From Allomyces arbusculus (Eukaryota > Blastocladiomycota > Blastocladiomycetes > Blastocladiales > Blastocladiaceae): DNA of 64,000 nucleotides. Below the pieces are notes generated by a model, which did not search any database, had not been told where the DNA came from, and saw nothing but the letters and a program-made list of their open reading frames with translations. The stretch lies in the NCBI GenBank assembly GCA_027604705.1, contig JADHYV010000018.1:310001-374000 (forward strand). The letters run 5' to 3'. Of the stretch, positions 9,210 through 20,566 are shown in pieces; position 1 is the stretch's first letter; every line of letters begins with the position of its first letter. The position numbers and the translations under genes were made by a program.

Positions 9210-12200
9210 ATGGACGACGACTCGCCGCCAACGACGCCGGCACCGCGCCGCGCTTCAGCGCGCCTCCGATCGCGGCCCAACCCGACGCCAACATCCACGC
9301 CGCCTGCCCCCACGCCGACACCGCGCAAGCGCGCCAAGAAGAAGGCCGTCGCCAAGGCCGATGACGGCGACAATTTGGGCCTCAGCGACGATGATGAAGA
9401 TGCTCATGCCGACAAGCCTGCGGCGGCGGCTACCGCGCAGGACGAGAGCGATCTCAGCAGCGAGCCAGAAGAAGACGACGGCAGCGACACCGACGACAGC
9501 GCCGGGTCCGACTTTGACCCCGGCACGCCGTCGCAGCGTGCACGGAAGCGCGTGGCCGCTACCAATGGCAAGGCCGCCGCCAAGACCGCGGTGGCGACGC
9601 TCAAGACGCCGTCGACTCCGAAACCGGCCGCTCGCCGTGGGCGGAAACCCAAGGCTGCGGTGGATGACGACGATGCCGTCGACAAAGACACGGCCGACTT
9701 GCCGAGCCTCTTCAAGGCGCCCAAAGCGCCGGCGCGCAAGCGTGCGACGGGCCCGTCTGCTAAAGCCGGCCCCAAAGGCCGCGGGACCAAGCGTTCGGTC
9801 GTACGGCTCGAGCTCAACCAGATGTGGGAGGCCGTGACGACGCCGCGCGTCGCACAGTCCGGTCTCGTCGACGACTGGCTACGCGAGTACCACATTGACG
9901 CGTCGGCCGCGCTGCTCGCGCTCGTCAATCTGATCCTGCGCGCGACCGGGTGCCCCGAGCAGCTCAACGCGGCGCAATTCGACGACCAGGACGCCGTGCA
10001 AGACTACTTGACGGAACTGCAGCAGCATTTCGCCGACATGACGAGCTACCCACTGATCGCGCGCACCAAGGCCGTGCGCGACGAAATGGCCGCCGTCTTC
10101 CTGTTTTTCTCGACCTTGATCCAGCGCGACGATCCCGTCATGTGGGAGTCCGACGCGGCGATGCTGCAATCCGTCATCCAGTGGATCACCCCCATGTCGT
10201 CCTCGTCCCTGCGCCCGTTCCGGCACACGGCGACAGCGCTTGCGCTGCACCTCGTCTCGTGCCTGTGCACGGTCGTGGCCAACGACGACCACCCGGACCA
10301 ACAGGCGGCGCGCGACGTTGTCAAGGAGCTCTTCGACGCCGTCTTTACCCACCGGTACCGCGACGTCGACCCGACGATTCGCCGCGAGTGCTTGCGCGCG
10401 CTGGGCCAGTGGACGGAGCGCGCGCCCAACGAGTTTCTCGAGCCGCTCTACCAGCGGTACTTTGGGTGGCTGCTCAACGACATGAACGCGACCGTGCGGC
10501 TCACCGCACTCACCACGCTCGCGGCGATTTACGCCAACCCGACCTTGGCCCCGGGCATGCGGCTGTTCTCGGAGCGGTACAAGTCGCGCATCTTGGAAAT
10601 GAGTTTGCGCGACTTGGACCCGCAAGTGCGACTCGCCGGCGCGCGCGTGACGGCCGCCCTGTACCCAATGGGCCTGCTCGACCAAGAGGACGTGGACGCG
10701 TTCCTGACGCTTGTCTTCGCCGTGCATTCGGCGGACGTGCAAACCGTCCTCGCTGACGAGTTGGCCGACTGCTCGTGGGTCGCCCTCGGACAGTGGCTGC
10801 GCACGACGCTCGATCGCGCCTACGGCGAATCCTCTACCCAGAGCGCGCCGGTCGACCACGCGCTCGCGCACTTTGTCGCTTTCTACACCGTCCCGGTCCT
10901 CGCAAACCACACCGACCTGATTGCGCTCCTGCGGCAGACCGACGACCCGGTGCCCAACGAAATGCTGCTCGCGCAAGTCCTGCAGGCGCTGTGCGAGAAG
11001 GCCAAGACGGGTCCCGCCGTTGCGGAACTCGTCATGGACGCGCTGCCGGCGCTGTTTACCAAGTACAAGGGCCAGGATCGTGCGCTCGTGGCGCTCACGC
11101 ACATGGTTCGCGCGGTGCCCGCGACGAGCTGGGTCGAGTCGTCGGCCAAGACAGCGACCCTGGGGACAGTCCTGACACATGTGCGCGAAGCGCTGTTCCG
11201 CACGACCGACCGCAACACGCTCGAAGAGCTCGTGCGCGTTTACGCGGACCATGTCCACCGGCCGGAGTTGGAACTCGCGGTGAATCCGCACTTGCAGCCA
11301 TTGCTCGATGCGTGCGCTGCCACTGGCGAAGGTGACCACGCGGCCCAAACGGCCGCGGTGATGAAACATTTCCACGTGGACGTCGACCGCGCGGGGCTCG
11401 GGGACACCTATGACGACTTGGTCACACACTTCCTCGCATGTTTGCGGGAGGGCGTGGCCGACCCGGACCTGGTCGATAAGTGCACGCGCACGCTCAGTGA
11501 CGACGGAGCCACCCGCACCGCCAAGGTGGACGCAGTCAACTTGCTTGCCGAGTACCTGGCCGCGACACGGACGCAAGTGGGCGACGATCTCGCTGCCCTC
11601 ATGGAACCAGTGCTCGTGGCGACGCTCGAGACCTGGGAACGGCACGAGAGTCGGGCCGCACAGGCGCGGGCGGCGGCGGCGGCACAGTCATCGTCGCAAG
11701 CGGTCGACGACGTGGCCATGGCCGAAGCCGACGACGACCTGGTCCCGGTCAAGTCCGCGATGGACCTCGTGAAACAGTGGACGATGCTCCTGCACGCCTC
11801 GCTGCTCGACACGGACTATGCCGCTTCGCTGCTGCAGTTCCACCACGCGATTCCCGCCGCCGCACCGTCGGCGGTCGTCGATACGGACGCGCCACAACCG
11901 CTCGTTCCGTTTGGGAACTATGTCGATGCCGCGTGCGAGTTTATCGTGTCGACCGTGTTTGCGGAAGTGCCGGAGGCGCGGCTCAACGAACTCACGCTCG
12001 CCGCGCTGCAAAAGCAGTTTCAGCGGCACGAAGGGGCCGCGGAAAGCGGTGCTGTTGTCCCTGCGACGGCCGTCACGCTCGCAAAACCGTTTGCTGCGCT
12101 CTACAAGGCCCGCCGCACCGTGCGCGTCGCCCCCGTCGTGCAATTTGGCGGCGACTGGGTCGTCGACGAGTACGAGCCCGCCCCCGCGCCGGCCGCAGCT

Positions 12201-12956
12201 ACGCAGGAGAAGGTCGAGGAGCGTGAAGAAGAGACCACGCCCGCGGTGCCCGCCGCGGCGATCGACCCCGACGTCCTCGCGCGCGCGAACGCAGCGGCCG
12301 CGCCAATGGTCCGCGCGCTGCGCGACCTCGTCCCGTCTTGCACGGTCACGGACGCGCGCGCGCTGTATGCACGGTTCGCGGGCAAGCATGTGTTGCACTC
12401 GCTGGTGGTCGCGCTTGCGGGGAAGGCCAATATCAAGCATGAAGCTACTGCCGCGGCTGCGGCGGCTGCCAAGACCAAGACGCCGCGCCGGAAGTCGTCT
12501 GCCAGGACGAAGGGGTCGACGCGACGCAAGTCGTCCACGGGGGCGGGGACGCGGCGCACGCCCAAGTCAAAGCGGCTCGCGGAGTCAAGTGATGAGGATG
12601 ATGGTGAGGAAGTTGAGGAAATCGAGGACTCGGATGACGAGGACGTGCACGCTGCCCGCCCGGCGACGGCGGTGGCGACGGCCGTGCCCGGTACGGCAAC
12701 TCTGACGCCGCGCGCGCGCCGCGGGACGAAGCGCGCTGCCCCGGATGATGAGGACGTGGATGCCGAGGTGGCTGCGGTCGCCCGGCGCCGGTCAACGCGG
12801 TTGGCGGCGACGCCCGCGGCAGCGAGCCAGGTCGTTGCGGATGCAGAGCATGCCGAGGAGGAGGGCGCGGAAGAGGAGCCTGGGGCGGAGGGGCAGGATG
12901 TCGAGGAGGAGTTTGCGCCGACGCCGACGAATGTCAAGCGGCGGCGGTTGCTGTGA
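9210..12956 (+). CDS. SCC3: Cohesin subunit SCC3/STAG (SA) family
   Basis: A single open exon of 1248 codons. Residues 1-190 are disordered with alternating acidic and basic blocks. A STAG-type helical region follows, with NLILRATGCPEQLN and a YPLIARTK segment near residues 230-290. The stromalin conserved domain then appears at about residues 378-465 (HRYRDVDPTIRRECL, EPLYQRYFGWLLND, VRLTALTTLAAIY). HEAT-like helices run to about residue 1080, and the C-terminus is again acidic/basic. SCC3 binds the kleisin of the cohesin ring and is needed for its loading and for sister-chromatid cohesion in the nucleus. Length matches the family (roughly 1000-1250). The ATG at 9210 is the first in frame and opens the acidic N-terminus. 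The gene has no introns although nearly all neighbours do. Confidence 0.9.
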   Translation: MDDDSPPTTPAPRRASARLRSRPNPTPTSTPPAPTPTPRKRAKKKAVAKADDGDNLGLSDDDEDAHADKPAAAATAQDESDLSSEPEEDDGSDTDDSAGSDFDPGTPSQRARKRVAATNGKAAAKTAVATLKTPSTPKPAARRGRKPKAAVDDDDAVDKDTADLPSLFKAPKAPARKRATGPSAKAGPKGRGTKRSVVRLELNQMWEAVTTPRVAQSGLVDDWLREYHIDASAALLALVNLILRATGCPEQLNAAQFDDQDAVQDYLTELQQHFADMTSYPLIARTKAVRDEMAAVFLFFSTLIQRDDPVMWESDAAMLQSVIQWITPMSSSSLRPFRHTATALALHLVSCLCTVVANDDHPDQQAARDVVKELFDAVFTHRYRDVDPTIRRECLRALGQWTERAPNEFLEPLYQRYFGWLLNDMNATVRLTALTTLAAIYANPTLAPGMRLFSERYKSRILEMSLRDLDPQVRLAGARVTAALYPMGLLDQEDVDAFLTLVFAVHSADVQTVLADELADCSWVALGQWLRTTLDRAYGESSTQSAPVDHALAHFVAFYTVPVLANHTDLIALLRQTDDPVPNEMLLAQVLQALCEKAKTGPAVAELVMDALPALFTKYKGQDRALVALTHMVRAVPATSWVESSAKTATLGTVLTHVREALFRTTDRNTLEELVRVYADHVHRPELELAVNPHLQPLLDACAATGEGDHAAQTAAVMKHFHVDVDRAGLGDTYDDLVTHFLACLREGVADPDLVDKCTRTLSDDGATRTAKVDAVNLLAEYLAATRTQVGDDLAALMEPVLVATLETWERHESRAAQARAAAAAQSSSQAVDDVAMAEADDDLVPVKSAMDLVKQWTMLLHASLLDTDYAASLLQFHHAIPAAAPSAVVDTDAPQPLVPFGNYVDAACEFIVSTVFAEVPEARLNELTLAALQKQFQRHEGAAESGAVVPATAVTLAKPFAALYKARRTVRVAPVVQFGGDWVVDEYEPAPAPAAATQEKVEEREEETTPAVPAAAIDPDVLARANAAAAPMVRALRDLVPSCTVTDARALYARFAGKHVLHSLVVALAGKANIKHEATAAAAAAAKTKTPRRKSSARTKGSTRRKSSTGAGTRRTPKSKRLAESSDEDDGEEVEEIEDSDDEDVHAARPATAVATAVPGTATLTPRARRGTKRAAPDDEDVDAEVAAVARRRSTRLAATPAAASQVVADAEHAEEEGAEEEPGAEGQDVEEEFAPTPTNVKRRRLL

Positions 12957-13402
12957 GCGAACACGGGATCGCTCGATATTTCTTCCTCGTTGTCGGTCGG
13001 CGCCTTGCGCAGTGGTTATGTTCTGGTCTTCGCCCGAATTTTTGAATGAATTCCCGTCTGTCTGTTCTGACATTGCCGCGAGCGGCTTGAGTGTTTGAGA
13101 AAGAGCGTGGAGAGTTTGAAATGCGATTTCTATCAAGACGGCGGGTAGAGGGGGCGAGGAGGGGCACAAAACGACGCCGGGGTGCGACGACCAGGAATGG
13201 TGGGGAGAAACGACGAATAAATGAACGGCAGGGAAAGATGAACAGCAAGCAACACGACAGCAAACGCCCTCGACCCGCCCGCGAAAAAGACAAGAAAAAA
13301 AAGTACTGCGAAGCATCAACGACCACACGCAGCACGATGGCAGCGGTGTACGGCATCCCACGCAAACCACGATCACCACCCCAAACCGACCCGCGCTCCA
13401 CT
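12957..13402. other. Convergent intergenic region between SCC3 and the septin gene
   Basis: Both flanking genes end here. The stretch contains AATAAA-like sequence near 13215-13220 and purine-rich runs but no gene that I can support. Confidence 0.4.
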
Positions 13403-14565
13403 TTACTTGTTGGGCGACGTGTTCGACGAGTCGCGGTTCTCCTTGAGCGCGAGCAGCTGGCGCGTGCGGAACGCCTCGTAATGCAGCGCCGTCGTCTCAA
13501 TCAGGTCCTGCAAGTGCGTGCGCGTCAAGAAATTGCGCAGGTGCGTGAACTCGCAGTGGTCCTCATTGTCGACTTCAATGACCCCACCCCACTTGGTCCG
13601 GCGCCCACGCACGGGCTGCCCACCAACGACAATCGTGCGCTCCGACCCGACCACGGCAAACGGAATACGGGCACGAATCGCGTCGGTCAAGGCCTGTTCC
13701 TGCAAGTCGTACTCGTCGAGCGGTTCTGGCACCTGCAGCTGGCCCGGGTAGAGCTTGATCCCGTGGTACTCGATCTCTTCCTTGATGCGTGCCTTGAACG
13801 CGGCGCGCTCGTCGAGCGTCAGCGAGTCGGCCTTGGCAATGACGGGCACGACGTTGCAGATGTCGGCGAGCTGGCGGAGGGCGACAATGTCGAGGGGCTT
13901 GAGGCTAGAATTGTTGTTGTTTGGGAAGGTGAGCAATTCGGCACCAGCAATATCGAGAACACTACGAGTGAACGTACGACTGGCCCGAGGGGTTGATGAA
14001 GAAGAGCACACAGTGCACGCGCGTGTCGGTGATGTAGCGCTCGCGCGCGGCGGTCAGCTCCTTGCGCAAGAAGTGCGCGTACTGGTCCTTAATGTACTTG
14101 AGGATCGGGTCGAGGCTGGGATCGTTGGGAGCGATGGTATGTGAGTGAAATTGGCTCCAGAACTACCACTGCTCGCAGATGCATTTCATCTCCCCCACAG
14201 GCGGACGTAACACAGATAGAATGAACGTACCAGTGCTCGTTGTTCATCAAGTCGGCGTATCCGGGCGTGTCAATGACCGTCAGCTTGAGGCGCACGCCAT
14301 TCTCTTCAATGTGGTGCGTGACGGGCGCAATCTCGGTGGTCTGGCGCGGCGGCTCGTTCACCTTGAAGCGGCCCTTGGAGTCGATGAGGTGCGCGGCAAA
14401 GAGCGTGTTGAGCAAAGTCGACTTGCCGAGGCCCGTGGCGCCGACGAGCATGACGTTGAAGGCAAACCCACGGCGCAGCAGCTTGCGCTCGATCTGCGTC
14501 GGGATCGTGTCGAAGCCGACGTAGCCGCCAATCGGCGTCTTTTTCGGTTCCTGGACGGCGGCCAT
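13403..14565 (-). CDS. Septin GTPase
   Basis: Three exons (14565-14231, 14115-13978, 13904-13403) join to 324 codons plus stop. The P-loop GATGLGKST is at residues 42-50, the G3 motif DTPG follows within exon 1, and the septin G4 motif AKAD is near residue 181. The spliced junctions restore NNEHCLDPILKYIKDQY and NPSGQSLKPLDI, both typical septin sequence, which supports the chosen introns. Septins bind GTP and polymerise into filaments at septa, bud or hyphal necks and the plasma membrane. The overall sequence resembles the CDC3/CDC11/CDC12 class, but I cannot assign the subgroup. The protein is short at the C-terminus: it ends soon after the GTPase/SUE region without an obvious coiled coil. 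It is divergent with the gene at 15153. Confidence 0.88.
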
Positions 14566-15152
14566 GGTGGTGGTTCTTGGGAGATGACAGGAAATTGGGT
14601 GCACGGCGGTCAGGCGCGGTGCCGCGGATTGATGGTGGGCGGTGGCGGCGGCGAGCAATACCGGCGGGAGGCGGGCGCGCGGGGTCGGGCGGTCGAGAAT
14701 GGGTCGCGCACGGGCGAGTGCGGCAAGTCGGCGCGCGGGTCGGTCGGTGGGGCGGGCAGACGGTCGCGGTGCGGCGGTGCAGTCGTCGACAGCGGCGGCG
14801 GCGGCGGTGGCGATGGAGTTGTCGGACGTCGAGCCGGCGATGCTCGAGTCGTGCGCGGGTCGTGCTGTGCTTGAGTGCGGCGCGCGAAAAGAGCCAATGG
14901 CGGCACGCTGCCCCGAGGGCCGTTTGGTCACGCGCTGACGGCGGGGCGGCCTTCCTTCGGGGGCCGATGCTGCTCGCCCTGGGGCAGTCCTCGCGCTCCA
15001 CAAACGCTCCTCCTCTCCAAACCATTTTCGCGACCTACACGACCAACAACGACAAGTAAACAGATCGCCAGCATCATCACCACGAACGCCGCCAAGCAGC
15101 ACCGCGCCGACTTCGTCGACCTCGTCCACCCACGAAGCCGACCAGCTCCACC
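14566..15152. other. Bidirectional upstream region (septin / 15153 gene)
   Basis: A 587-bp stretch between two divergent start codons. It is very GC-rich with long accidental open frames on both strands. I see no clear TATA box or other gene. Confidence 0.4.
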
Positions 15153-15906
15153 ATGAACGCCGGCCACCACTCGGACCTGTCGAGCCTGGCGTCCTCCAGC
15201 GACGAGGACAACGACCAAGACTTCCGCCCGCACCCTCGCCTCCGCGGCGCCGGCAGGCCTGCCAAGCGCCAGCCCGCGTGGGCCAACGCACCGCGCACCG
15301 ACGCCATGATCGTCGACGACTGGGACGCAGACGCGCGCGAGTCCGACGTCTACTCTGGTATTTACGCGCCCATGCAGGTTGGTACTCGGTCATTATCGCA
15401 TTTCTGACGCGCTTCCATTACATCTAGAATCATCTCTCGGCACCCTCCCGCCAACGTCCACCCGCGCACGCGCCGCGCGCGGCACCGCCGCTGCCCTCCC
15501 GACCGCCGCCGGTGCCAGCAGTGCACTACAGCCACCGGCAACCGTGCGCCGATCCAAACGTCCGCGCCTCCCGCGCGGCGCGACCGGACACGACGACGAG
15601 GATGACGAGGACGACGATTACCGCGCCCCCTCTGGGTCAGCACCGCGGAAAGCGCGCACCGACCCGGCACCAGCCGGCGGCGGAAGCACGACACTCGCGG
15701 CGCCCGATTCGGCCGAGACGCGGCGATCGGCGCGCCGACGCACGCCCGCGCGCGACAGCACGCCGGTTTTGAGCTCGGTGGATGCGGTGACACCGGGTGC
15801 GGGCGCGGGGATGGCGAGGAGTAGTAGCCCCGCGCTTGCATCGGATGGGACCGTACTGGTTACGGACGAGGAATTGCTTGCGCAGCTGCGCATGGAAGAT
15901 ACGTAG
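15153..15906 (+). CDS. Small acidic/basic, probably nuclear protein of unknown function
   Basis: Two exons (15153-15381 and 15428-15906, joined in phase across a 46-nt intron with donor GTACTC and acceptor TCTAG) give 235 residues. The N-terminus is Ser/Asp-rich (DLSSLASSSDEDND). Basic patches such as RRSKRPRLPR look like nuclear localisation signals, an acidic run DDEDDEDDDY follows, and the protein ends with the conserved-looking tail VTDEELLAQLRMEDT. No enzymatic domain is visible. The 46-nt intron is the shortest one I can support well in the window. The gene is divergent with the septin gene. Confidence 0.6.
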
Positions 15907-16674
15907 TGTTTGAAAGCGTGCACGTTTTCTCCACCAGTTTGGCAGGACTGACACGCGCGCATTTGGCCATTTGCACTGTATCCGTGGGACCTGGTTATTG
16001 GGCTCGAACCCGAGGACATCCAGAGCGATTTAGCTGCGCTGGTTCCCGCTGCGACGCGTGCTGCGGCGTTGTCATCGTCGTCTGGCGCATCGCGACCGCG
16101 GGCGTCGCGTGACCCAGGACCATCAACGCACAGTCACGGCGCGCTGGGACTCGCGGAGCTGTTGGCTGGGCCGTGATGCGACGATCAATACCAAGACCTT
16201 GTCTGATCTTGATGTCGACCTCGCAGACAATTACGCAGCACATGGCTTGGCGTTGGGAATACCGTCCACCCACGCCTGCGATTGTCTTGCAGATTGGGCC
16301 GGTCTGGTTGTGCCTTCGTTGGCTCCTGAACGGCAATCATCCGTTTGCTCCCCCTCTCCGGCTCTGCGCCGCTCTTTTCCCGCAATGCGCTTCGGAACAC
16401 AAGGCGAGCGTTTGTAAATACATCTCACAACGAAATGAAAGTGGACTCACTGTGTCTTTCATTGCGATGTTCGTCCCATCCAAAACGCTCCAATGTATTG
16501 CTACACCGATGCCCACGCATCCCAGCTTTGATCGCGATCGCATCTCGATATCCATTTTCGCCCGCCGACGCGTTATCCTTGGCCGCTCTTGGCGCGCGTG
16601 CACGGCGCACCAACCCAACGCACAAACGAACATGAACAAAAAACGACAGCGTCCTGCGACTTGGTCGCTCATAT
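15907..16674. other. Intergenic stretch with a possible coding remnant
   Basis: On the plus strand, bases 15952-16173 read FALYPWDLVIGLEPEDIQ followed by an Ala/Ser-rich tail, with no start and no splice partner. This looks more protein-like than background but could be chance in GC-rich DNA. Nothing else is seen before the 3' end of the gene at 16675. Confidence 0.3.
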
Positions 16675-19600
16675 CTACTGGGCGCCCTTTGCCGCCGCCG
16701 CCGTAGCCGCCGTCCCACCGGACGTCCCCGGCCGCGACCGCGTCCCCTGTGCCCCCGCACTCCCCGTCGTGGTCGTGGCCGCAGCCGCATTAGACGACGC
16801 CTCCATCATCGATGCAATCACTTCTTGGAACGCGACCGCCATCGCGCGCTGCGCCGACGCGAGCGCCTCGGGCCCCATCCCGCGCTTGGCCGCGGCCGCA
16901 GCCGCCGCCGCCGCCGCCGCTGCGGCCGACCCGGGCCGCCCCAATTGCCGGACCAGGTCCATGGCCGCCGACGACGGACGGTACTCGGGCGACTTGACCT
17001 GCATGGCCACCAGTTCGGCAAACGCGAGCCCGACGCGGTCCGCGTCCGGATCGTCCGACGCGACCGCCACCTCCATATCCACGTCCACGAGCGGCGCGGT
17101 ATCATCATCGTCGTCCTCGTCGTCGTAATCGTCGCCGTCATCGACCTCGTCGAGATCATCCGAGACCGACGCGACCGTAGCGCGGCGCGCGGCGCGCCCT
17201 GCCGCCGTCCCGAACCGCACGGGGATCGACGCGACGACGGCATTCCGCCAGGTCCGGGCCGCAGCGGTGGACGTCGTCCCGCCGCCGCCGCCGCCGCCGC
17301 CGCGGTCGTCCCCGGCGAGCGGGAACGTGGTGAGCCGTCCGCCGAGAGACTCCATGAGCGCGGCCATGGACGCGGTCCATTCGGCTGCACTGCCGGCGGT
17401 CAAACTCACGGCGGCCGCCTTGATTGACGGTGCCGTGTCCGACTTCCCCGTCGTCCCAGCCCCGGCCTTCTTCCCGGCGGCAGGCGGCGGTGGAGGTGGC
17501 CCGTAAACGACCCCCGCGGCCGCGCGCACACTCCCGCCATGCTCGTCCCCGGCTGTACCCTCCGCGAGAAACTCGGCCATCGCGCGCATCGCGCCGGGAG
17601 CGTCAGCGGCGTCATGGTGGTGGTGGTCACCGCCGTCCTTGTCGTGGCGGCACTCACAGACGTGGTGGTTCGGCCCCATGCATAGGCGCAGGTGCGTGCA
17701 GACGTCGCACGGACACGTGGTCCAGTCGTCGCCTGCGTCGTCGTCGTCGTCGTCGTCGTCGGCGTGATCGTGCGCGTCGTGCGCCGCGCCGGTGGTGCGG
17801 CCGTTGGTTGACGCGGGCGTGGCCGCGGGCGCGACAGGCGCAGGGGTGGTGGTGGGCTTGGCGGGGGAGAGTCTTGCCGCCGAGGTGGCGGTCGTGGATG
17901 CGGTGGCCGGCTTGGCCGCGGGTTTCGTCGCTGGTGCCGGATGCGGCGACACCGCCGACTTTCCTCCCGTGCTCGCCGCAGGCGTCGCGCCGGCCGACCG
18001 CGCCGAATCCGCGACATGATGCTGGCGGTACTCGAAGAGCGCCTGGTCGAGCGCGGCCGGGTCGCCCGCAAACATGGCCGCGGCCGCGGCACAGTGATCG
18101 CAATGCTCGACGTGATGCCGTGCGTCAGCCGCGGACGCGGCCTCGTCGAGGTGATGATGGTGCGCGGCGAGCGCGGCGGCGCCCGCGGTAATCGCGGCGG
18201 CGGTCGCCGAATTGGCCGCGGCAATATGGGCCGGATGACAGTTGTGGCAGTAGACGTTGCGTGCCTTGTCGCCAATCAAGTCGGCGGGCGGCGCGTCCGA
18301 GAACCCGTGGTCGTCGTCGTCATCATCTTCATCGTCCTCGTCGTCCTCGTCGTCGAAATCGGCCTCATCATCCTCACCCTCATCTTCGTCATCGTCGTCA
18401 TCGTCGTCATCGTCGGCATGCACGCCCTCCTGGTCCTCGTCGACGAGCGCCGGCAAGTCGCTGTCGTTATCAACGACAACGTCCTCGTCCTCCTCCTCTT
18501 CCTCGTCCTCCTCGCCCTCTGGGTCGAGCAAGGGTTCAGCGCACTCGAGGCACAGGAACTGGTCACACCCTTGGCACGGGTAAGCCTCGTCGATGCACGA
18601 GTCGCACAGCTCGTCGCCACACTCGATGCACGTCAAACTGTGCCGGTGCGTGTGCGCGTAACATGCCGCGCAAAAGAATTGTTCGATCAACGTGCCGCAG
18701 TGCATGCAGTCGTAGCTACGAAAAGAAAACATCAGTCCAGTCAGTTACCGCACGCCCATCCATGAACCGCGATCGCGAAAGCCCAACGTACTTGTCGAGC
18801 ACCATATGGTCCTCGCACTGCACGACATAACAATTGATACACTTCTGCGCCATGTGCGTCTTGCGCAAGATACACGCATAGCACGTATCGCGTGGAATCA
18901 GGTCGCAGCACGGCACCTCGATCGGCTGCGCGTTGAACCCCGGCGGCGTCGATGCGGGCGTTGACGTGCCACCGATATGATTCGCATCCCCTGAATTGCC
19001 TGCACCGCCATGGTCGTAGCTCGCGGCATTTCCCGCGGTCGCCGAATTGGTGCTCGGCGGGACTCCATTCGCACCGCCACCCGCGGCCATAGCCGCTGCT
19101 GCCGCCGAATGGTGCGCGACCGCGGCGGCCGCCATATGGTCCGGCGTGATCCACGAGTCCATGACCGAATGCGGCGCGTGCAGGGCCGACAATGTCGTCT
19201 GCGGGTCGGCCGGGTCCATGGACGGCGGCAAGAGCGTCTCAACCCCCCCATTCGCGCGCGCCGCCGCGGCCGCCGCTGCAGCGGCCGCCATTGCCAGCGC
19301 CGTGGAAATACTGCGCACCGACATGGGGCTCGGCGACGATTCCGGGTCGACGGGCGTGCACGGCGACGGCGACGCGAACCGATGCTTGCAGACGCGGCAC
19401 TTAGTCCAGGACAGGTAGAGCGACTGCGGCCGGGACTCGTCGGCCAAGTGGCGCAGCGCGACGACGAGATGCTCCGTGGCGTCTGGCACGGCGTGCAGTA
19501 TCACGACCATAAGCCGGCGCATGTGCGCGAGCCAGTCATCGAGCAGGGCATCGAACGCGGCCACATCGTGCTGCGGCGGGTGGCCACGAATCACAAGCCG

Positions 19601-20566
19601 GATCGGGCGGTGCAGGTTGGTGACTACCGGCGCGATCGCGGGGCCGAGGCCGCGAAGCGACCAGTACGGCGCCGAGACGGCACGCAAAGCAGGCCATCGT
19701 TCCGAGTGCAGCACGCGCTGCATGAGCGCGGCGGGCCGGAACGAGTCGGGAGTGGTCGCGTAGTCCGGCAGGGCAATATGCACGACTCGCGCGCGCAGAG
19801 GGGCACGCGCGAGCCGCAGGACGGCGAGGTAGGTGGCGCGGTCGAACCGGCCGAGGTCGAGCGTTGTGCGCGCGCCCGCAAGCATCGCGTCGCGCATGCG
19901 TTGCCTCCGCTGGGCCGTCGCCGTTGGCTGCGTCGCGACTTGTGCGGCGGTGAGCGCGGCTGTGTTCGTCCGCTGTCGCTTGGACCCGCGTCGTGACCGT
20001 CGTGCGGCCATGGACGCCGGCAAGAGCACGGAAACCGTGTCGTTGGCTTGCGTACCGTCGCCGCCCGCGCCATTCGCATCGGCTTGGCTCCCCGTCATGG
20101 CCGGATCACACAAGGACGCGGCGGCCGCGGCCGCGGTCGACCCAGGCGTGGGCGGGCAGACATCGGGAGCGATCTGGATCCCCGGCCAGGGTTCGCCCGG
20201 CGGTAGCTGCCAAAACACGGCCGACCCGGGGAACACGGCCACGTCGTGCGGCGTCGGTGACAGCCACAGGCGTGGGGACGAGAAGACGAGTTCGAGCGTG
20301 ACGCGGCACGACAGGGCGAGTGGCAACGGCGCCGTGACAAACCGCAAGATATCTTCGAGCACGTCGTAAGGAAGGCGAACGAGCGTCAGCGGTGCCGAGC
20401 TGGTCGGGCTCGAGCCGTCAGGCTCGTCCTCGGGCTTGCGCGTCTTGCTGGATGCGCGCGACCCGCGGCCCGACGTGGCGCCCGAGCTGCTGCCGGTGCG
20501 CGTCTTGCCGTTGCCCTTGCCGCGGCCGATGCCGTTGCCGTGACGCTTGTTCGACCGCGAGCCCAT
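16675..20566 (-). CDS. Large F-box-like protein with CxxC-rich metal-binding region and acidic/His-rich tail
   Basis: Two exons (20566-18792, 18715-16675) give 1271 residues. An F-box-like segment LVRLPYDVLEDILRFV lies near residue 63. A leucine-rich middle part follows. Paired cysteines begin with KCRVCKH and continue through CYACIL...KCINCYVVQCEDH. Across the splice site they run on into YDCMHCG, FFCAACYAHTH, CIECGDELCDSC and CQGCDQFLCLEC. This spacing suggests several zinc-binding fingers of RING/B-box-like type, but no standard class fits exactly. Downstream are runs of Asp/Glu, a His-rich segment, poly-Ala and poly-Gly. F-box proteins usually serve as substrate adaptors of SCF ubiquitin ligases, and that role is inferred only from the short N-terminal match. 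The splice join restores DNYDCMHCG in phase. Confidence 0.7.

Noticed and set aside
15998-16014. Minus-strand GGTTCGAGCCC resembling a tRNA B-box
   Set aside because: The T-stem does not pair beyond three bases and no A-box lies at the right distance.
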